DNA from: DAMBHY01 sp032068765 | GTDB lineage: Bacteria > Bacteroidota > Bacteroidia > Bacteroidales > Dysgonomonadaceae | Assembly (NCBI GenBank): GCA_032068765.1 | Contig: DAMBHY010000002.1 | Coordinates: 182,388 to 246,387, forward strand | DNA: 64,000 nucleotides | Reading direction: 5' to 3' | Shown: piece after piece, positions 8,273 through 17,269 of the stretch | How the letters are laid out: the number at the start of each line of letters is the position of its first letter | Position numbering within the stretch: the first letter of the stretch is position 1 | Program-made: the position numbers and the translations under genes | The notes under the pieces: model-generated | Databases searched by the model: none | What the model saw: only the letters and a program-made list of their open reading frames with translations | What the model was told of the DNA's origin: nothing

Positions 8273-9703
8273 ATGGATGATGAAGAAATAAATATTTACG
8301 AGTTGGTTCGCCGCTATGAACAGATGCAGGCACTGGGTAAAAAAATATACTTCGACGCGGATGAATTTGCTTTGTTGGCGGATTACTATCATGCTCAGGG
8401 GGATACCCAGCAGGCATATTCATTGATAGATGAAGGTCTACTTATGCATCCACAAAGTACAGAACTTCTTATTCAGCGCGCAAAACGTCTTGTGTATGAG
8501 TCAATGTACGACGAAGCATACGATTTTTTGCAGCAGTTTTCAGATGATGAAAATATTGATGTTCCGTTGCTCAAGGTAGAAACGATGCTCCACTTAGGAA
8601 TGATAAATGAAGCAAATGCTCTTATTGAAAAAATAATGAAATGGGACTTGAGCAACGAAGATTTCTATCTTTTTCTTACAGAAACAGGCTACGTATTCAA
8701 TGATATAGATGATTTTGACCGAGCAATTTTTTTTCTAGAACAAAGTTTGCAAATTGAGGAAGATAATCCCGAAGTGCTAATAGATTTGGCATATGCCTAT
8801 GAAATGAAAAACGATTTCGACAAAGCAATTCTGTATAATAATAAGCTTTTGGATATCGACCCGTTTTCATTTGACGCTTGGGTAAATATCGGAAAACTTT
8901 ATTCTCTGGCAGATGATCACGCCAAAGCAATTGAAGCTTTTGATTTTGCCTTATCAATTCGCGAAGATGATTTGCAGGTGATGAAAATGAAAGCTTTATC
9001 TTTATATCTAAATGAAAATGTGGAGGAAGCGTTACACATTTTTAAAGAATGTCTCGAACAGTCGCCTGACGATGAATCGCTATATGATTCGCTGATGGAA
9101 GGTTACAGTGCGATGGAACAATACGATGAGATGCAGCGCATCATCGACCTGAAACAACAACGATTTGGCGACAAAGGAATTGGAGTAAAACGTGCCAGCG
9201 CTTATATCGAAGAAGGAAAATTTGAAGAAGCGCGCGCCATTTTCACTCATCTACCAAAAGAAGATAAAAATTCATTTGAATATTATTTTCTTGAAGGAGA
9301 ATTGGCTATGAACGATGACAATGTGAAAGAGGCAGAAATTGCTTTTATGAAAGCTGCTGTACTATCTCCCGAAAATGAAGCGGTAATAGATAGACTTGCG
9401 AATATTTGTGTGATTCAGGAAAGATATGTTCAGGCAGTTGATTATCTTGAACAATTGCTCAAAATTGATCCTGAGTTTCCAACCGCAAAATCCCGATTAG
9501 CTCTTATACGCTTCGAGATTGGTGTAAAAGAACCATTTGATAAGATAATGGAAGAATTTTCAGATAAAGAATTACGTCTTTTGTTAAACGTTTTACTTCC
9601 AACTGACCAACACGATTATTCCAAATTCTCACGGGAAAAAATGCTACAGAGATTGAATGAAGCACGTGAAAATAGGGTGATGTTTAAAAATATAAAATAT
9701 TAA
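8273..9703 (+). CDS. Tetratricopeptide repeat protein
   Basis: 476 aa, acidic, without a signal peptide or membrane helix, so probably cytoplasmic. From about residue 35 to 420 it is built of consecutive helix pairs of about 34 residues with TPR spacing, for example PEVLIDLAYAYEMKNDFDKAILYNNKLLDIDP and FDAWVNIGKLYSLADDHAKAIEAFDFAL. Such repeats form a scaffold for protein contacts; no enzymatic domain is visible. It lies 27 bases after glnS and 11 bases before the DedA gene, so the three may share a transcript. No specific partner can be named. Confidence 0.85.
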   Translation: MDDEEINIYELVRRYEQMQALGKKIYFDADEFALLADYYHAQGDTQQAYSLIDEGLLMHPQSTELLIQRAKRLVYESMYDEAYDFLQQFSDDENIDVPLLKVETMLHLGMINEANALIEKIMKWDLSNEDFYLFLTETGYVFNDIDDFDRAIFFLEQSLQIEEDNPEVLIDLAYAYEMKNDFDKAILYNNKLLDIDPFSFDAWVNIGKLYSLADDHAKAIEAFDFALSIREDDLQVMKMKALSLYLNENVEEALHIFKECLEQSPDDESLYDSLMEGYSAMEQYDEMQRIIDLKQQRFGDKGIGVKRASAYIEEGKFEEARAIFTHLPKEDKNSFEYYFLEGELAMNDDNVKEAEIAFMKAAVLSPENEAVIDRLANICVIQERYVQAVDYLEQLLKIDPEFPTAKSRLALIRFEIGVKEPFDKIMEEFSDKELRLLLNVLLPTDQHDYSKFSREKMLQRLNEARENRVMFKNIKY

Positions 9704-9714
9704 ATTACCAATTT

Positions 9715-10449
9715 ATGAAAAGACTGTTTTTTTTGCTTTTCGCCGTCATATTTAATTTGTCATTATTTTCACAAACCATATCTACTGATACTATTGTATT
9801 ACAACAGAATGATACTGTAAGTCTTATCAAAAAAGTTGAAAATTGGTATGCTCAAAATATGAATTATACTACCATCACCACTTTAATGGCAGTCGAAAGT
9901 TCTTTTATACCATTTCCTTCAGAAATTGTAGTTCCTCCCGCAGCTTATGTTGCAAGTCAACCGGACAGCAAAATGAATATCTTTTTAGTTGTACTCTTTG
10001 CGACAATTGGTGCCCTCATAGGTGCTTTGGTTAATTACTATCTTGCTCTATTTCTGGGAAGGGCGATTGTTTACCGTTTTGCAGATAGTAAGATTGGGAA
10101 AATGTTACTTCTAAGTCCAGAAAAGATTGCAAGAGCGGAAACTTATTTTAATGAAAAAGGCAATGTTTCAACTTTCATAGGAAGGCTTATACCGGGCATT
10201 AGACAACTCATCTCTATACCCGCAGGTCTTGCGAAGATGAATATGGTTAATTTCCTGCTTTACACAACATTAGGCGCCGGAATCTGGAACAGTATACTGG
10301 CACTTCTTGGATATTTAGCACATGGTCAGAAAGATTTGATTGATAAATACAATAAGGAACTATCTCTCATTATTTTAGTTGTTTTTGCCATAGCTATCGC
10401 TTATCTGATATTAAAATGGATAATTAAAAAACGGAAGAAAAATTTTTAA
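9715..10449 (+). CDS. DedA-family (VTT domain) membrane protein
   Basis: 244 aa. The first 19 residues form a hydrophobic signal-like segment ending LFSQ. The VTT/SNARE-associated domain covers about 55-200: ESSFIPFPSEIVVPPAAYVASQP (the family's acidic re-entrant loop), FVGR-type GRLIPGIRQLISIPAGLAKMN, and four or five membrane helices, with a basic tail KKRKKNF. DedA proteins are inner-membrane proteins; members of the wider family recycle the lipid carrier undecaprenyl phosphate or scramble phospholipids. The conserved Glu in PSE and the Arg pair in GRLIPGIRQ are present. Which lipid this one handles cannot be told. Confidence 0.85.
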   Translation: MKRLFFLLFAVIFNLSLFSQTISTDTIVLQQNDTVSLIKKVENWYAQNMNYTTITTLMAVESSFIPFPSEIVVPPAAYVASQPDSKMNIFLVVLFATIGALIGALVNYYLALFLGRAIVYRFADSKIGKMLLLSPEKIARAETYFNEKGNVSTFIGRLIPGIRQLISIPAGLAKMNMVNFLLYTTLGAGIWNSILALLGYLAHGQKDLIDKYNKELSLIILVVFAIAIAYLILKWIIKKRKKNF

Positions 10450-10504
10450 TTTCTGACAATTTTTCACTATCTTGTAGCTCGAATTTTATAATTTTATTAT
10501 AGAT

Positions 10505-11944
10505 ATGACTACGCGAAGAGCTTTTGTGAAAAAAGCAGGGCTTGGCATGGCTGCATTGGCTCTCAATCCTACGCTATCGTACGGACAAAGAAAAGTTAAT
10601 AATACAAAGTACACATCCAAAAGACCACCTTTAGATAAAAGGCATTTTACATCAAAAGCGGTTGAGCAAACTATTGCTCGTGTTAAGCCAAAAATTCAGA
10701 ATGAAAAATTGGCCTGGATGTTTGAAAACTGTTATCCTAACACATTAGATACCACTGTCAATTTTTCAATAAAAAATGGTGTGCCTGATACATTTGTTAT
10801 CACAGGTGATATTGATGCCATGTGGCTGAGAGATTCGTCGGCACAAGTGTGGCCATATTTGGCGATTTCTAAAAATGACATTCAACTTCGCCAACTTTTG
10901 GCGGGGGTGATTAATCGTCAGACAGAATGCATTCTTATAGACCCTTATGCAAATGCATTTAATCCAAAACCGATTGCAAACGGACATTGGATGTCGGACA
11001 ATACGGAAATGAAACCGGAATTGCACGAACGTAAATGGGAAATTGACTCACTTTGTTATCCCGTTCGTTTAGCATATAATTATTGGAAAACCACAGGCGA
11101 TACATCTGTATTTACTTCGAAATGGGAAAGTGCTGCGAAAGCTATCATTAAAACTTTCAAAGAACAACAAAGGAAAGATAATCACGGACCTTACAAGTTC
11201 TTGAGAGAAACAGACAGGCAGCTTGATACAATAAACAATGGTGGATATGGAAATCCAGTGAATCCTGTAGGTTTAATTGTTTCATCCTTCCGCCCATCAG
11301 ATGATGCTACTACTTTCGGTTTTTTGGTGCCTTCCAACTTTTTCGCAGTCAAATCTTTGAGACAAATAGCAGAAATTTCTCAAACAGTTAGGCGAAATTC
11401 TTCTTTGGCTCAGGAAGCAAATGCTTTGGCAAGTGAAGTGGAAGCAGCGTTGAAAAAATATGCAATAAATAATACCACTAGTTGTGGGAATATTTACGCG
11501 TTTGAGGTGGACGGTTTTGGAAATCAATATTTAATGGACGACGCAAATGTACCTAGTTTACTTGCAATGCCTTATCTTGACAGTATTTCAGTAAATGATC
11601 CAATTTATCAGAATACAAGAAAATTTGTTTGGAGCACTAATAACCCATATTTCTTCACTGGTAAGGCAGGTCATGGAATTGGAGGACCCCATGTTGGTTA
11701 TGATATGATTTGGCCTATGAGTATCATCATGCATGCTATGACAAGCAACAGCGATACTGAAATTAAAGAGGATTTGAAAATGCTACTTGATACTGATGCA
11801 GGAACTGGATTCATGCATGAGTCATTTCATAAAGATAATCCCGAAAAATTCTCCCGCAGTTGGTTTGCATGGGTAAACACACTTTTCGGAGAACTTATCC
11901 TTAAACTGGAAAAAGAAAATAAAATACATCTTACAAATATATAA
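10505..11944 (+). CDS. GH125 exo-alpha-1,6-mannosidase
   Basis: 479 aa. A twin-arginine-like leader (TTRRAFVKKAGLGMAALALNP) suggests folded export. The rest matches glycoside hydrolase family 125: DIDAMWLRDSSAQVWPYL near residue 100 (substrate pocket), KWEIDSLCYPVRLAY, FRPSDDATTFGFLVPSN, GIGGPHVGYDMIWPM, and GFMHESFHKDNP with Glu439 as probable catalytic base. GH125 enzymes invert and remove single alpha-1,6-linked mannoses from the non-reducing end of N-glycan cores or yeast mannan. The GH92 gene follows after 10 bases, so the two enzymes probably act together on a branched mannoside. The upstream -7 element is unclear (TATCTTGT near 10469 is an imperfect match). Confidence 0.9.
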   Translation: MTTRRAFVKKAGLGMAALALNPTLSYGQRKVNNTKYTSKRPPLDKRHFTSKAVEQTIARVKPKIQNEKLAWMFENCYPNTLDTTVNFSIKNGVPDTFVITGDIDAMWLRDSSAQVWPYLAISKNDIQLRQLLAGVINRQTECILIDPYANAFNPKPIANGHWMSDNTEMKPELHERKWEIDSLCYPVRLAYNYWKTTGDTSVFTSKWESAAKAIIKTFKEQQRKDNHGPYKFLRETDRQLDTINNGGYGNPVNPVGLIVSSFRPSDDATTFGFLVPSNFFAVKSLRQIAEISQTVRRNSSLAQEANALASEVEAALKKYAINNTTSCGNIYAFEVDGFGNQYLMDDANVPSLLAMPYLDSISVNDPIYQNTRKFVWSTNNPYFFTGKAGHGIGGPHVGYDMIWPMSIIMHAMTSNSDTEIKEDLKMLLDTDAGTGFMHESFHKDNPEKFSRSWFAWVNTLFGELILKLEKENKIHLTNI

Positions 11945-11954
11945 CAAACAAAAA

Positions 11955-14237
11955 ATGAGAAAATATTTATCAATTTTATTTCTTTCTATCTTTATTAGTC
12001 AAGTATTTGCGCAAAATAATTTAGATTTTGTTCAATACGTAAAACCATTGATTGGAACGGATTCTGAATTTGAATTGTCCAATGGAAATACCTATCCTGC
12101 TATTGCACGTCCATGGGGTATGAACTTCTGGACTCCTCAGACAAGAATGATGGGAGATGGATGGCAATATGTATATAGAGATTATAAGATAAATGGTTTC
12201 AAGCAAACTCACCAGCCTAGTCCATGGATGAATGATTACGGTCAATTCTCTATTATGCCTACTGTCGGTGAATTGAAATACAAACAAAATGAAAGAGCAA
12301 GCTGGTTTTCACACAAAGCAGAAATTGTTTTGCCTCATTATTACAGAGTGTATTTGGCTGACTATGATGTTACCACCGAGATAACCCCAACAGAACGTGC
12401 TGCCGTTTTTCAGATTAGTTATCCTAAAACAGACAATGCAAATGTGATTGTGGATGCTTTTGACCGCAACTCGCATATAAAAATTGATTCGCAAAAAAAC
12501 GCGATTGTCGGTTATACGGTTAGAAATAGCGGAGGTGTTCCTGAAAATTTTAAAAATTATTTTGTAATTGTTTTTGATAAACCTTTCAAAGAAAGCAAAG
12601 TGTTTAATGAAAACGAACCTGATAAAAATCACAAAACTAATAACCGCGCATATGGTACAGTCACTTTTTCTACGAAAAAAGGAGAGATTGTTACCGCAAA
12701 AGTTGCTTCTTCATTTATAAGTTTAGACCAAGCTTGGGAAAATCTGAAAGAAGTTGAAAAAAAATCTTTCAATCAGGTAAAAGTCGAAGGACAAAATGAA
12801 TGGAATAAAGTTTTGGGACGCATTCAGGTTGAAGGTGGTAACTTGGATCAATTACGAACTTTTTATTCTTCGCTTTATCGTTCTACATTGTTTCCACGCA
12901 AATTTTACGAAATTACTTCAACGGGCAAAGTTATTCACTACAGTCCTTACAATGGTAAGATAGTTGATGGATATATGTACACGGATACCGGATTCTGGGA
13001 CACTTTCCGCTCGTTGTTTCCACTTCTTAATTTAGTTTATCCATCTGTAAATAAAGAAATTCAGGAAGGTCTCGTTAATACGTACAAAGAAAGTGGATTT
13101 TTGCCAGAATGGGCAAGCCCAGGTCACAGAGGTATCATGGTTGGTAACAACTCTGCTTCAATAGTTGCTGATGCATATCTAAAAGGATTGAGAGGATACG
13201 ATATTAACAAGCTCTATGAAGCAATGATTCACGGAACTGAAAATGTACATCCTAATGTGTCATCCACAGGACGTTTGGGACATGAGTATTACAATTCTTT
13301 GGGTTATATTCCTTATGATGTAAAAATTAAAGAGAACGTAGCTCGAACATTGGAGTACGCTTATGATGACTGGACAATCTATAAACTTGCGAAAGAGTTG
13401 AAACGTCCACAGTCAGAAATTGATTTATTCGCCAAACGTTGTCAGAATTACAAGAATGTATTTTCTCCCGAGTTTAACCTTATGCGTGGTAGATTAAAAA
13501 ATGGTGAATTTCAAAGTCCATTCAATCCCCTTAAATGGGGTGATGCGTTCACCGAAGGAAATAGTTGGCATTATACTTGGTCAGTATTTCATGACCCTCA
13601 AGGTTTGATTAATTTGATGGGAGGAAAGAAAACATTCGTAAACATGTTGGATTCAGTATTCTCAATGGCACCAGTATTTGATGCAGGGGGGTATGGAGGA
13701 ACGGTTATCCACGAAATTCGCGAAATGCAAATTATGAATATGGGACAATATGCGCATGGCAATCAACCTATTCAACACATGATCTATCTGTATAACTATG
13801 CAGGTGAACCTTGGAAAGCCCAATATTGGGTGAGAGATGTTATGAATAAACTGTATACACCTGCTCCAGATGGTTACTGCGGTGATGAAGATAATGGACA
13901 AACTTCAGCTTGGTATGTTTTTTCAGCAATGGGATTTTATCCTGTATGTCCGGGTAGTAATGAATATGTTATTGGTTCACCTTTGTTTAAAAAAGTAACT
14001 GTAAACTTGGAAAACGGGAGAAAAATTCTGATTAATTCATCCAATAATAACGCTTCAAGACGTTATATTTCAGACATGAAAGTTGGAGGAAATGCTTATT
14101 CTAAGAATTATTTAAAGCATGAAGATTTGATGAAAGGCGCGCAGATAGATATAACCATGTCAGAAAATCCAAATAAATCGAGAGGAACGAAAGCTTCTGA
14201 TTTTCCATATTCATTCTCTAACGAATATAAAAAGTAA
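11955..14237 (+). CDS. GH92 alpha-mannosidase, probably alpha-1,2
   Basis: 760 aa with a signal peptide ending VFAQ (residue 19). N-terminal beta-sandwich, then an (alpha/alpha)6 barrel of glycoside hydrolase family 92. Catalytic residues can be placed: acid Glu534 in TEGNSWHY and the base Asp pair 644/646 in GDEDNGQTSAW. His586-Glu587 (VIHEIREM) line up, two residues offset, with the His-Glu pair reported to set alpha-1,2 specificity in Bacteroides thetaiotaomicron BT3990. HGNQP follows. GH92 enzymes need calcium and invert configuration. Paired with the GH125 gene 10 bases upstream, it would trim alpha-1,2 side chains before 1,6-linked mannose is removed. It ends in a shared terminator. Confidence 0.92.
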   Translation: MRKYLSILFLSIFISQVFAQNNLDFVQYVKPLIGTDSEFELSNGNTYPAIARPWGMNFWTPQTRMMGDGWQYVYRDYKINGFKQTHQPSPWMNDYGQFSIMPTVGELKYKQNERASWFSHKAEIVLPHYYRVYLADYDVTTEITPTERAAVFQISYPKTDNANVIVDAFDRNSHIKIDSQKNAIVGYTVRNSGGVPENFKNYFVIVFDKPFKESKVFNENEPDKNHKTNNRAYGTVTFSTKKGEIVTAKVASSFISLDQAWENLKEVEKKSFNQVKVEGQNEWNKVLGRIQVEGGNLDQLRTFYSSLYRSTLFPRKFYEITSTGKVIHYSPYNGKIVDGYMYTDTGFWDTFRSLFPLLNLVYPSVNKEIQEGLVNTYKESGFLPEWASPGHRGIMVGNNSASIVADAYLKGLRGYDINKLYEAMIHGTENVHPNVSSTGRLGHEYYNSLGYIPYDVKIKENVARTLEYAYDDWTIYKLAKELKRPQSEIDLFAKRCQNYKNVFSPEFNLMRGRLKNGEFQSPFNPLKWGDAFTEGNSWHYTWSVFHDPQGLINLMGGKKTFVNMLDSVFSMAPVFDAGGYGGTVIHEIREMQIMNMGQYAHGNQPIQHMIYLYNYAGEPWKAQYWVRDVMNKLYTPAPDGYCGDEDNGQTSAWYVFSAMGFYPVCPGSNEYVIGSPLFKKVTVNLENGRKILINSSNNNASRRYISDMKVGGNAYSKNYLKHEDLMKGAQIDITMSENPNKSRGTKASDFPYSFSNEYKK

Positions 14238-14260
14238 GTTTATAGAGATTGTATAAAAAG

Positions 14261-14295
14261 AAAAATGTGTCGGATTAATTATCCGACACATTTTT
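14261..14295. terminator. Bidirectional terminator overlapping the 3' end of rlpA
   Basis: A 15-bp stem AAAAATGTGTCGGAT / ATCCGACACATTTTT with a 5-base loop. It ends the plus-strand mannosidase unit. On the minus strand it contains the last codons and stop of the rlpA-like gene (stop at 14277-14275). Confidence 0.88.
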
Positions 14296-14763
14296 TTTAT
14301 CAATTACCAAGGATGAATATAAATCCTGGTTACGGTTCATGATTTGGATATATCTGTCTAAAAACTTCAAGTTTAAAGGTTTAGTAGGTTTAATTAAGGG
14401 AATTGATTTTGGCTCCCATTTTACAAATTCTACTTGAGTCATGCCATTAGCAACCATATCAATTTTTTTTGCTGCGGCATAAGATAAATCCAATAATCTG
14501 TTTCTGGTGTGAGGACCTCTGTCCGTTACTTTCACAATTACCTCTTTATTATTTCGAAGGTTTTTTACCTTTAATAATGTACCGAAAGGTAATGTTTTGT
14601 GAGCACACGTTAAGCTGTCTTTGTCATAAACTAACCCGCTGGTAGTTTTTCTTCCATGAAATCTATTCGCGTAGTACGAAGCTATACCTCGTTGTTGAGC
14701 AAATGTTTCAATACTTAAAGAGCTTAAAAACAGGATAATAAGAAGTGAAATTTTACTTTTCAT
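14275..14763 (-). CDS. rlpA: RlpA-like double-psi beta-barrel protein
   Basis: 162 aa. Signal peptide of about 22 residues (LSSLSIETFAQ); no lipobox Cys, so secreted or periplasmic rather than a lipoprotein. The single domain is a double-psi beta-barrel: RGIASYYANRFHGRKTTSG near residue 25, LTCAHKTLPFGTLLKVKN, and VKVTDRGPHTRNRLLDLSYAAAKKI near 95-120 with the catalytic Asp of the RlpA lytic transglycosylase (VTDRGP). RlpA cleaves stem-peptide-free glycan at division sites. The SPOR domain of the enterobacterial protein is absent, so targeting must differ. It reads towards the GH92 gene, and its last codons are part of the shared terminator stem. Confidence 0.85.
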   Translation of the reverse strand: MKSKISLLIILFLSSLSIETFAQQRGIASYYANRFHGRKTTSGLVYDKDSLTCAHKTLPFGTLLKVKNLRNNKEVIVKVTDRGPHTRNRLLDLSYAAAKKIDMVANGMTQVEFVKWEPKSIPLIKPTKPLNLKFLDRYIQIMNRNQDLYSSLVIDKKNVSDN

Positions 14764-14878
14764 GCTTTTTATTTACTTGTTCTACATTACAAATTAAAAC
14801 AAATAAATTCTATCAATCAATTATTACGTATTTTTTTGCATATGTTTGAAAACATTGTCATAAAAAATGCTTACCACA

Positions 14879-14910
14879 TTTGGATTTTAATTTTTAAAAC
14901 ATTACCTTTG
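14879..14910 (+). promoter_or_regulatory. Complete -33/-7 promoter of the initiator tRNA
   Basis: TTTG at 14879-14882, a 20-base spacer, then TACCTTTG at 14903-14910. This is the textbook Bacteroidota promoter arrangement and the best-matched promoter in the window. It lies 20 bases before the tRNA 5' end. Confidence 0.85.
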
Positions 14911-14930
14911 TATTCTAATTAAAAATATAT

Positions 14931-15003
<73 letters not shown>

Positions 15004-15008
15004 CATCG

Positions 15009-15039
15009 AAAGGAAATCATCAAACGATTTCCTTTTTTT
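15009..15039 (+). terminator. Terminator of the initiator tRNA
   Basis: Stem AAAGGAAATC / GATTTCCTTT, loop of 7, followed by a run of T. Confidence 0.88.
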
Positions 15040-15074
15040 ATTTGTGTATATTTCATCATTATCTTATAATTAAG

Positions 15075-15082
15075 TACTTTTG
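15075..15082 (+). promoter_or_regulatory. -7 promoter element of the mannosyltransferase-pyrC unit
   Basis: TACTTTTG covers the TTG at 15080 that would otherwise be an upstream in-frame start. This places the true start at the ATG at 15098, with a very short leader. Confidence 0.65.
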
Positions 15083-15097
15083 AAAAAAAATGTTCTT

Positions 15098-15853
15098 ATG
15101 TCTGATAGTATTGTAATAATTCCAACTTATAACGAGAAAGAAAATATTGAAAATATTATTCGCGCAGTATTTGATTTGCCGCGTAAGTTTGATATTTTGA
15201 TAATTGATGATGCTTCTCCTGACGGGACTGCGGAAATTGTCAAAAAACTTATAAAAAAGGAGTTTTCTAATAAATTATTTATAGAAGAACGCGAAGGCAA
15301 ACTTGGACTTGGCACAGCTTACATTCATGGTTTTAAGTGGGCTTTAAATAGAGATTACAACTATATTTTTGAAATGGATGCCGATTTTTCTCATAATCCT
15401 TTGGATTTGATGAAGTTGTATGATGCTTGTGCAGTTGAGGGTTATGATATGTCAATTGGCTCAAGATATTCTACAGGTGTTAATGTTGTAAACTGGCCAA
15501 TGGGGCGTGTTTTGATGTCCTATTTTGCATCCAAATATGTAAGGATTATAACAGGATTGAAAATCCATGATACTACTGCAGGATTTGTTTGTTATACACG
15601 TAAGGTTTTAGAAACAATTGATTTAGACAAAATAAAATTTAAAGGATATGCATTTCAAATTGAAATGAAATATACAGCATATGCTTTAGGTTTTAAGATA
15701 AAGGAGGTGTCTGTTATTTTCATTAACAGACAATTAGGTGTTTCCAAGATGAATTCGGGGATATTTGGCGAAGCTTTTTTCGGAGTTATGGACTTAAGAA
15801 AAAGAAAAATGACAGGTAAAATCAAACCTCGTAAAAGACTTATTGATAAATGA
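15098..15853 (+). CDS. Polyprenol monophosphomannose synthase-like GT2 glycosyltransferase
   Basis: 251 aa from ATG 15098 (an upstream TTG lies in the promoter). GT-A fold of family GT2: IIPTYNEKENIENII at the start, IDDASPDGTAEIV near residue 40, the metal-binding EMDADFSHNP near 92, and GSRYSTGVNVVNWP. A short amphipathic end rather than membrane helices follows. This is the pattern of dolichol-phosphate mannose synthase homologues, which load mannose or glucose from a nucleotide sugar onto polyprenyl phosphate at the inner membrane. The sugar cannot be read from sequence. Its stop overlaps the pyrC start (ATGA), a common arrangement in this phylum. Confidence 0.85.
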   Translation: MSDSIVIIPTYNEKENIENIIRAVFDLPRKFDILIIDDASPDGTAEIVKKLIKKEFSNKLFIEEREGKLGLGTAYIHGFKWALNRDYNYIFEMDADFSHNPLDLMKLYDACAVEGYDMSIGSRYSTGVNVVNWPMGRVLMSYFASKYVRIITGLKIHDTTAGFVCYTRKVLETIDLDKIKFKGYAFQIEMKYTAYALGFKIKEVSVIFINRQLGVSKMNSGIFGEAFFGVMDLRKRKMTGKIKPRKRLIDK

Positions 15854-17193
15854 AACCGACCTTAATATATAACGCAACGATTGTAAATGAAAATAAAACT
15901 TTCGTCGGATCGGTTCTAATTGATAATGAATTCATTTCCAAAGTATTCGAGGAAAACGAAGTTACTCCTGAGATTTTGAATAATTATGAAGTTATAGATG
16001 CGAAAGGTTTATATCTTATTCCTGGGGTAATAGATGACCAAGTTCATTTTCGTGATCCTGGCCTGACTCATAAAGGAGATATTTATTCTGAAAGCCGCGC
16101 TGCTATTGCCGGAGGAGTTACTTCTTTTATGGACATGCCAAATACCAATCCGCAAACTATTTCTATTGAGAAACTAGAAGAAAAATGGGAAATTGCATCA
16201 GAGAAATCAATTGCAAACTATTCATTTTATCTTGGAGCCACAAATGATAATATCAAAGAACTTCATAAAGTTGATAAAAAGAAAGTTTGTGGGATAAAGG
16301 TTTTTATGGGAGCTTCCACGGGGAATATGCTCGTAGATAATGTGAAATCTTTGGAGCAGATTTTTGCGGAAACCGAAATTCTGATAGCCACTCACTGTGA
16401 AAAAGAAGAGATTATTTGTGAAAATATAGCACGATTAAAACAAGAGTTAGGAGAAAATATTCTTGTCAAATATCATCCAATAATAAGAAATAGTGAAGCT
16501 TGTTATCAATCTTCTGCACAGGCAATTGAATTGGCAGATAAATATGGCTCTAAGTTGCATGTGCTTCATTTGTCCACAGCTCAGGAAATGAAATTATTTG
16601 ATAGCAAACCGTTAAAGGATAAGAAGATAACAGGAGAAGTATGTGTGCATCATCTTTGGTTTTCCGATAGAGATTATGAGAAGTATGGTTCTTTAATAAA
16701 ATGGAATCCGGCGATAAAATCTGTTATAGACAGAGAAGCACTTCGTGAAGCTTTGAGAAATAATAAACTGGATGTAGTAGCAACTGACCATGCCCCACAT
16801 TTGCTTTCTGAAAAAGAAGGAAATGCATTAAAAGCAGCATCCGGAGGTCCTTTGGTGCAACATTCTCTGCAAATGATGTTGGAACTTTCAAAACAAGGAA
16901 ACTTTACAATTCCTTTCGTAGTTAACAAAATGTGTCATGCGCCGGCAGATTTATTCCAAATTAGTAAAAGAGGATATATTCGTGAAGGATATTATGCTGA
17001 CTTAGTTTTATTGGAAGAAAAACAATATACAGTTTCACAGGACAATATTTTATATAAATGTGGATGGTCGCCTCTGCTAAATCAAACTTTTTCATACAGC
17101 ATCCGAAATACTTTTGTTAACGGAAAATTGGTGTTTGATGGCAAAAATATCAATTCAGAAACTCGTGGTAAGTTGTTAGAATTTGAAAGGTAA
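15850..17193 (+). CDS. pyrC: Dihydroorotase, class I type
   Basis: 447 aa amidohydrolase that closes N-carbamoyl-aspartate to dihydroorotate in pyrimidine synthesis. Visible signatures: GVIDDQVHFRDPGLTHKGD (59-77), GIKVFMGASTG with the Lys that is carboxylated in the family, THCEKEE, HVLHLSTAQE and VATDHAPH with the catalytic Asp. The usual HxH metal pair after strand 1 reads Gln64-Val-His66, so one canonical ligand is replaced; I believe this variant is common in Bacteroidota PyrC proteins. An allantoinase or hydantoinase role is less likely, since DPG/LTHKGD is the dihydroorotase form. It overlaps the previous stop by 4 bases and is co-transcribed with it. Confidence 0.88.
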   Translation: MKPTLIYNATIVNENKTFVGSVLIDNEFISKVFEENEVTPEILNNYEVIDAKGLYLIPGVIDDQVHFRDPGLTHKGDIYSESRAAIAGGVTSFMDMPNTNPQTISIEKLEEKWEIASEKSIANYSFYLGATNDNIKELHKVDKKKVCGIKVFMGASTGNMLVDNVKSLEQIFAETEILIATHCEKEEIICENIARLKQELGENILVKYHPIIRNSEACYQSSAQAIELADKYGSKLHVLHLSTAQEMKLFDSKPLKDKKITGEVCVHHLWFSDRDYEKYGSLIKWNPAIKSVIDREALREALRNNKLDVVATDHAPHLLSEKEGNALKAASGGPLVQHSLQMMLELSKQGNFTIPFVVNKMCHAPADLFQISKRGYIREGYYADLVLLEEKQYTVSQDNILYKCGWSPLLNQTFSYSIRNTFVNGKLVFDGKNINSETRGKLLEFER

Positions 17194-17235
17194 TGTGTTG
17201 AAACATTACATCATTAATTTGTTACAACAAATAAT

Positions 17236-17243
17236 TACTTTTG
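17236..17243 (+). promoter_or_regulatory. -7 promoter element
   Basis: TACTTTTG, 26 bases before the glycosyltransferase start. Confidence 0.6.
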
Positions 17244-17269
17244 TTTCACTTTTAAAATTGTAGAGATTA

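Noticed and set aside
15080..15097. TTG start for the polyprenol-phosphate mannosyltransferase-like gene
   Set aside because: The TTG is part of the -7 element TACTTTTG; the family motif IIPTYNE begins soon after ATG 15098.
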